NCBI GenBank assembly: GCA_947311265.1
Contig: CAMZKQ010000211.1
Location: forward strand, 1 to 5,685
DNA length: 5,685 nucleotides
Origin: an uncultured Chlorobiota bacterium
GTDB taxonomy: Bacteria; Bacteroidota; Bacteroidia; Bacteroidales; JAADGE01
Direction of reading: 5' to 3'
How positions within the stretch are numbered: the first letter of the stretch is position 1; every line of letters begins with the position of its first letter. This document shows positions 5,570 through 5,685 of the stretch, piece after piece. Made by a program: the position numbers and the translations under genes. Under the pieces are notes generated by a model. That model was not told the origin of the DNA. It was given only the letters and a program-made list of their open reading frames with translations, and made no database searches.

Positions 5570-5685
5570 TTATTTAGAAAATCCAACCTCACGCTCTTCG
5601 TCAATTTTTATTGTTTTGGAGATAAAGTAAGCCTTCACTTTTAAGCTGCCTTTGGCAGTAATCTTTACTTTTTTCTTTGAAAAAA
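5570..5685 (-). CDS. C-terminal end of an unidentified gene (start outside window)
   Basis: On the minus strand a frame runs open from the window edge to TAA at 5572-5570, giving 37 residues that end KIDEEREVGFSK. The piece is Lys-rich with alternating hydrophobic residues (KKVKITAKGSLKVKAYFIS), consistent with two or three beta-strands. It converges on the NTF2-like gene with only 4 bp between the stop codons, a sensible gene arrangement that supports it being real. The strand pattern loosely recalls the end of Bacteroidota LEA type 2-like lipoproteins, but that is a guess on too little sequence. No terminator was found between the two converging genes. Confidence 0.55.
   Translation of the reverse strand, partial: FSKKKVKITAKGSLKVKAYFISKTIKIDEEREVGFSK

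Noticed and set aside
5646..5658. Short inverted repeat CTGCC-TTT-GGCAG as a terminator
   Set aside because: The stem is 5 bp and lies inside the minus-strand partial coding frame; no terminator context.
1..5685. CRISPR array, tRNA/rRNA, insertion sequence or phage genes
   Set aside because: No repeat-spacer pattern, structured RNA gene, transposase, integrase or terminal inverted repeats were seen on either strand.

Overview
The window looks like part of a Bacteroidota chromosome. The evidence is an AT-rich composition, no Shine-Dalgarno motifs before the genes, several matches to the Bacteroidota promoter (TTTG about 20 bp upstream of TAnnTTTG), exported proteins whose signal peptides end near Gln, and two Bacteroidota-typical families (a DUF3276/PUR protein and a Bacteroidota-style SPOR-like domain). 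The genus cannot be read from this sequence.

Layout. Positions 1-543 (minus strand, cut by the window edge) encode a lipoprotein of the cyclophilin peptidyl-prolyl isomerase family with substitutions at active-site positions. A 132-bp divergent intergenic region separates it from a plus-strand gene (676-1557) for a WtpA/ModA-type tungstate/molybdate-binding lipoprotein, with no transporter permease or ATPase next to it. Next is a DUF3276 PUR-fold nucleic-acid-binding protein (1649-2089) with its own promoter. It is closed by a strong intrinsic terminator (2129-2161) whose T-tract runs into the -33 element of the next promoter.

That promoter (about 2159-2190) probably drives a tight four-gene operon, 2251-5565. 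In order it holds a HisH-type glutamine amidotransferase resembling the surface-polysaccharide HisH2 branch, a small outer-membrane beta-barrel protein (4-nt overlap), a 492-residue exported protein with an unrecognised conserved-looking core and a C-terminal SPOR-like domain (16-bp gap), and an NTF2/SnoaL-like small protein (start codon directly after the previous stop, same frame). On the minus strand, converging on this operon 4 bp away, is the C-terminus of another gene (5570-5685), not confidently identified.

How they fit together. Two operon members are envelope proteins, one probably outer-membrane and one probably peptidoglycan-associated, while HisH and the NTF2-like protein look cytoplasmic. 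The window has no HisF, no other his genes and no sugar amidotransferase, so the HisH partner must lie elsewhere or be unusual. I see no tRNA, rRNA, CRISPR array, transposase, integrase or attachment site. No complete undescribed system can be claimed. The best leads are the SPOR-linked core domain and its operon with HisH, and the altered cyclophilin active site.
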